Shown here: positions 62,325 to 64,000 of the stretch, piece by piece
Position numbering within the stretch: position 1 is the first letter of the stretch
Layout: each line of letters opens with the position of its first letter
From: Streptomyces sp. Tue 6430
GTDB lineage: Bacteria; Actinomycetota; Actinomycetes; Streptomycetales; Streptomycetaceae
Length of the DNA stretch: 64,000 nt
Assembly: GCA_021568835.1 (NCBI GenBank)
Contig: JAKGSH010000010.1
Coordinates: 2,542,001 to 2,606,000 of the forward strand
Reading direction: 5' to 3'
The notes under the pieces: model-generated
The model's database searches: none
Seen by the model: only the letters and a program-made list of their open reading frames with translations
Told to the model about the DNA's origin: nothing
Program-made: the position numbers and the translations under genes

Positions 62325-63956
62325 GTGAAGCACAGGGCAGTCAAGCGCAGGTCGGTCGTCATGGGGATCGGGGCCACCGCCGGCGTCGCGGCGGTGGGCG
62401 GCCTCGCCATCGGCGCCCAGGCGTCGGCCGACGGGGCCTCGTCCTCGTCCGGCTCGGGCTCCCTGGCCTTCGACCCGGACGCCTGGACCGAGCTGACGAC
62501 CACCGTCACGGACACCGAGGGCACCGAGCACTCCGTGACCTACCACTTCTGGAGGGCGATCACCTACGTCGCCAAGCCGGTGGACGAGAAGTACCAGAGC
62601 CTCAACGTCAGCGTCCCGGTGGAGATCGACGGCACCGCGGTGGACGCCTCGGACGCGCCGATCCTGTTCGCGAACTCCGTCGGCGGGTACATGCCGTCCT
62701 CCGTCGCGGACGCCACCGGCGTCGGCGGCCCCGCCGACGGGCCCATGGGAGGCGGCGGCGCCCCCGGCGGTCCGTCCGCCCCGACCGCCTCGCCCAGTCC
62801 CTCCGCCTCCCACGCGACGGGCGACACCAACGCCACCGGCGGCGCCCTGAACACCAACCAGCTGCTCGCCCTCGCCGCCGGTTACGTCGTCGTCGAGCCC
62901 GGCGCCCGCGGCCGCACCCTCAAGAACTCCGCCGGCGAGTACTACGGCGTCGCCCCCGCCGCGATCGTCGACCTCAAGGCCGCCGTGCGGTACGTCCGCG
63001 CCAACAAGGGCCGCATCCCCGGCGACACCGGCCGGATCGTCTCCGCCGGCACCAGCGCGGGCGGCGCCCTGTCCGCGCTGCTCGGCGCGTCCGGCGACAG
63101 CCCGCTCTACGCGCCCTACCTGAAGGAGCTCGGCGCGGCCGACGCCTCCGACGCGGTCTTCGCGACCGGCGCCTGGTGCCCGATCACCGACCTGGAGCAC
63201 GCCGACGGCGCCTACGAGTGGAACTGGGGCGCCAACGCCACCTCCGCCGGCGCGGTCGTCGACCAGTCGGTGTCGAAGGAGTTGCGGGCCCGGTTCGCGG
63301 AGCACCAGGCCGCCCTCAAGCTCAAGGGACTCGGCGGCTTCGGCACGCTCAACGCCCGCAACTACGACGCGTACCTGGTCAAGCAGTACCTGGAGCCGTC
63401 GGCCACCACTCACCTCGCCGCCCTGTCGGACTCGGCGCGGGCGACCTACCTCGCCGCCAACCCCTTCATCACCTGGAAGAACGGCCGGGCCTCCTTCTCC
63501 TGGGCCGACTTCCTCACCCACGTCGGCGCCCGCAAGAAGAACGTCCCCGCCTTCGACGCCTTCGACCTCTCCTCCGGGGAGAACAACGAGTTCGGCAAGG
63601 GCGCCACGCTCGCCCGGCACTTCACGGCGTACGGCCAGAAGAACGACACGACCGGCCTCACCGCCAAGCGGGTCGACGGCGACATCCCCGAGCTGCTGCG
63701 GCTGATGAACCCGATGCACCACCTGGTCGACAAGCCCAACGCCGGTCGCAGCAGGCACTGGTGGATCCGGCTGGGCACCAAGGACTCCGACACGTCCCTG
63801 ACGGTCTCCGCGAACATCGCCGCCGCCGCGCACGGCCTCGGCGACGACGTGAACCACCTCTACTACTGGGACCGGGGCCACGGCGCCAACACCGACCCGG
63901 GCGACTTCATCCAGTGGATCGCCAAGGTGACGGGGCGCAAGGCCAGGCGGAAGTAG
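62325..63956 (+). CDS. Secreted alpha/beta hydrolase, subtype B tannase-like
   Basis: The 543-aa precursor starts MKHRAVKRRSVVMGIGATAG, with a twin-Arg-containing signal (KRRSVVMG) of possible Tat type. The nucleophile elbow is VSAGTSAGGALSALLGASGD. Acid and His candidates are in WDRGHGANTDPGDFIQWI near the C-terminus. A Gly/Pro/Ser-rich insert (residues about 140-180) interrupts the fold. The order fits subtype B tannases/carboxylesterases, which cleave gallate or other aryl esters. Its substrate in this organism is unknown. Confidence 0.85.
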   Translation: MKHRAVKRRSVVMGIGATAGVAAVGGLAIGAQASADGASSSSGSGSLAFDPDAWTELTTTVTDTEGTEHSVTYHFWRAITYVAKPVDEKYQSLNVSVPVEIDGTAVDASDAPILFANSVGGYMPSSVADATGVGGPADGPMGGGGAPGGPSAPTASPSPSASHATGDTNATGGALNTNQLLALAAGYVVVEPGARGRTLKNSAGEYYGVAPAAIVDLKAAVRYVRANKGRIPGDTGRIVSAGTSAGGALSALLGASGDSPLYAPYLKELGAADASDAVFATGAWCPITDLEHADGAYEWNWGANATSAGAVVDQSVSKELRARFAEHQAALKLKGLGGFGTLNARNYDAYLVKQYLEPSATTHLAALSDSARATYLAANPFITWKNGRASFSWADFLTHVGARKKNVPAFDAFDLSSGENNEFGKGATLARHFTAYGQKNDTTGLTAKRVDGDIPELLRLMNPMHHLVDKPNAGRSRHWWIRLGTKDSDTSLTVSANIAAAAHGLGDDVNHLYYWDRGHGANTDPGDFIQWIAKVTGRKARRK

Positions 63957-64000
63957 TCCCCCTCCCGGCGACCCCCGCCGGTTCCCGGCGGCCTCCGCCG

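Overview
This window is chromosomal DNA from a Streptomyces or a close relative. GC is about 70-72%, GTG starts and translationally coupled operons are common, and the genes are typical of the genus: DUF5753/DUF397 regulator pairs, WXG100 proteins, a bifunctional FO synthase and the afsR-afsS-afsK locus. From memory, the order dacA-like, fbiC, afsR, afsS, afsK, TetR matches the S. coelicolor SCO4439 to SCO4421 interval read in descending order, so about 19.5-64 kb looks like conserved core and about 1-19 kb is accessory.

Accessory part, 1-13 kb. The left end carries the edge of an actinomycete integrative and conjugative element (AICE): a truncated TraB/FtsK translocase, a small conserved protein, a GntR repressor (KorSA type) and a divergent Nudix gene (Pif type), with three copies of one palindromic operator. 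Next comes a DNA-modification and defence cassette: a lower-GC DGxHR/ParB-like plus HNH nuclease gene with two frameshifts, a Vsr endonuclease with an N-terminal extension, a C5-cytosine methyltransferase and an Eco29kI-like GIY-YIG restriction enzyme. A coupled operon of small proteins with a GntR regulator follows, facing a second GntR gene broken by a 10-bp duplication. Two copies of the 3' end of a tRNA-Arg(CCT) gene (about 11.2 and 12.9 kb) look like att scars. Between them lies a calerythrin-like EF-hand gene. A 120-bp repeat occurs once inside each segment.

Accessory part, 13-19 kb. An antitoxin with a truncated PIN toxin abuts an IS5-type transposase remnant. Then comes a minus-strand polymorphic-toxin operon: two WXG100 proteins, a 582-aa toxin with a C-terminal RNase A-like domain, a likely new immunity protein, an orphan second RNase A-like tip and a CdiI-type immunity gene.

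Core, 19.5-64 kb. This holds small regulators and transporters (HxlR, MFS/ArsR, MerR, Gpx), DUF5753/DUF397 pairs, a GPP34 protein, a D-Ala-D-Ala carboxypeptidase with a very long acidic cytoplasmic arm, a membrane glycosyltransferase-like protein, a sodium:solute symporter, an ADP-ribosylglycohydrolase, FbiC with F420-type enzymes nearby, the AfsK/AfsR/AfsS switch for secondary metabolism, a secreted phospholipase A2, an Asp23 operon, a HigBA-type pair and a tannase-like secreted hydrolase.

Quality note: at least 14 clear breaks in reading frame, including one in afsR and two in afsK, can each be repaired by adding one G or C to a homopolymer of 3-5. This is most simply a systematic sequencing error, so such genes are annotated here as single genes with the break position given.
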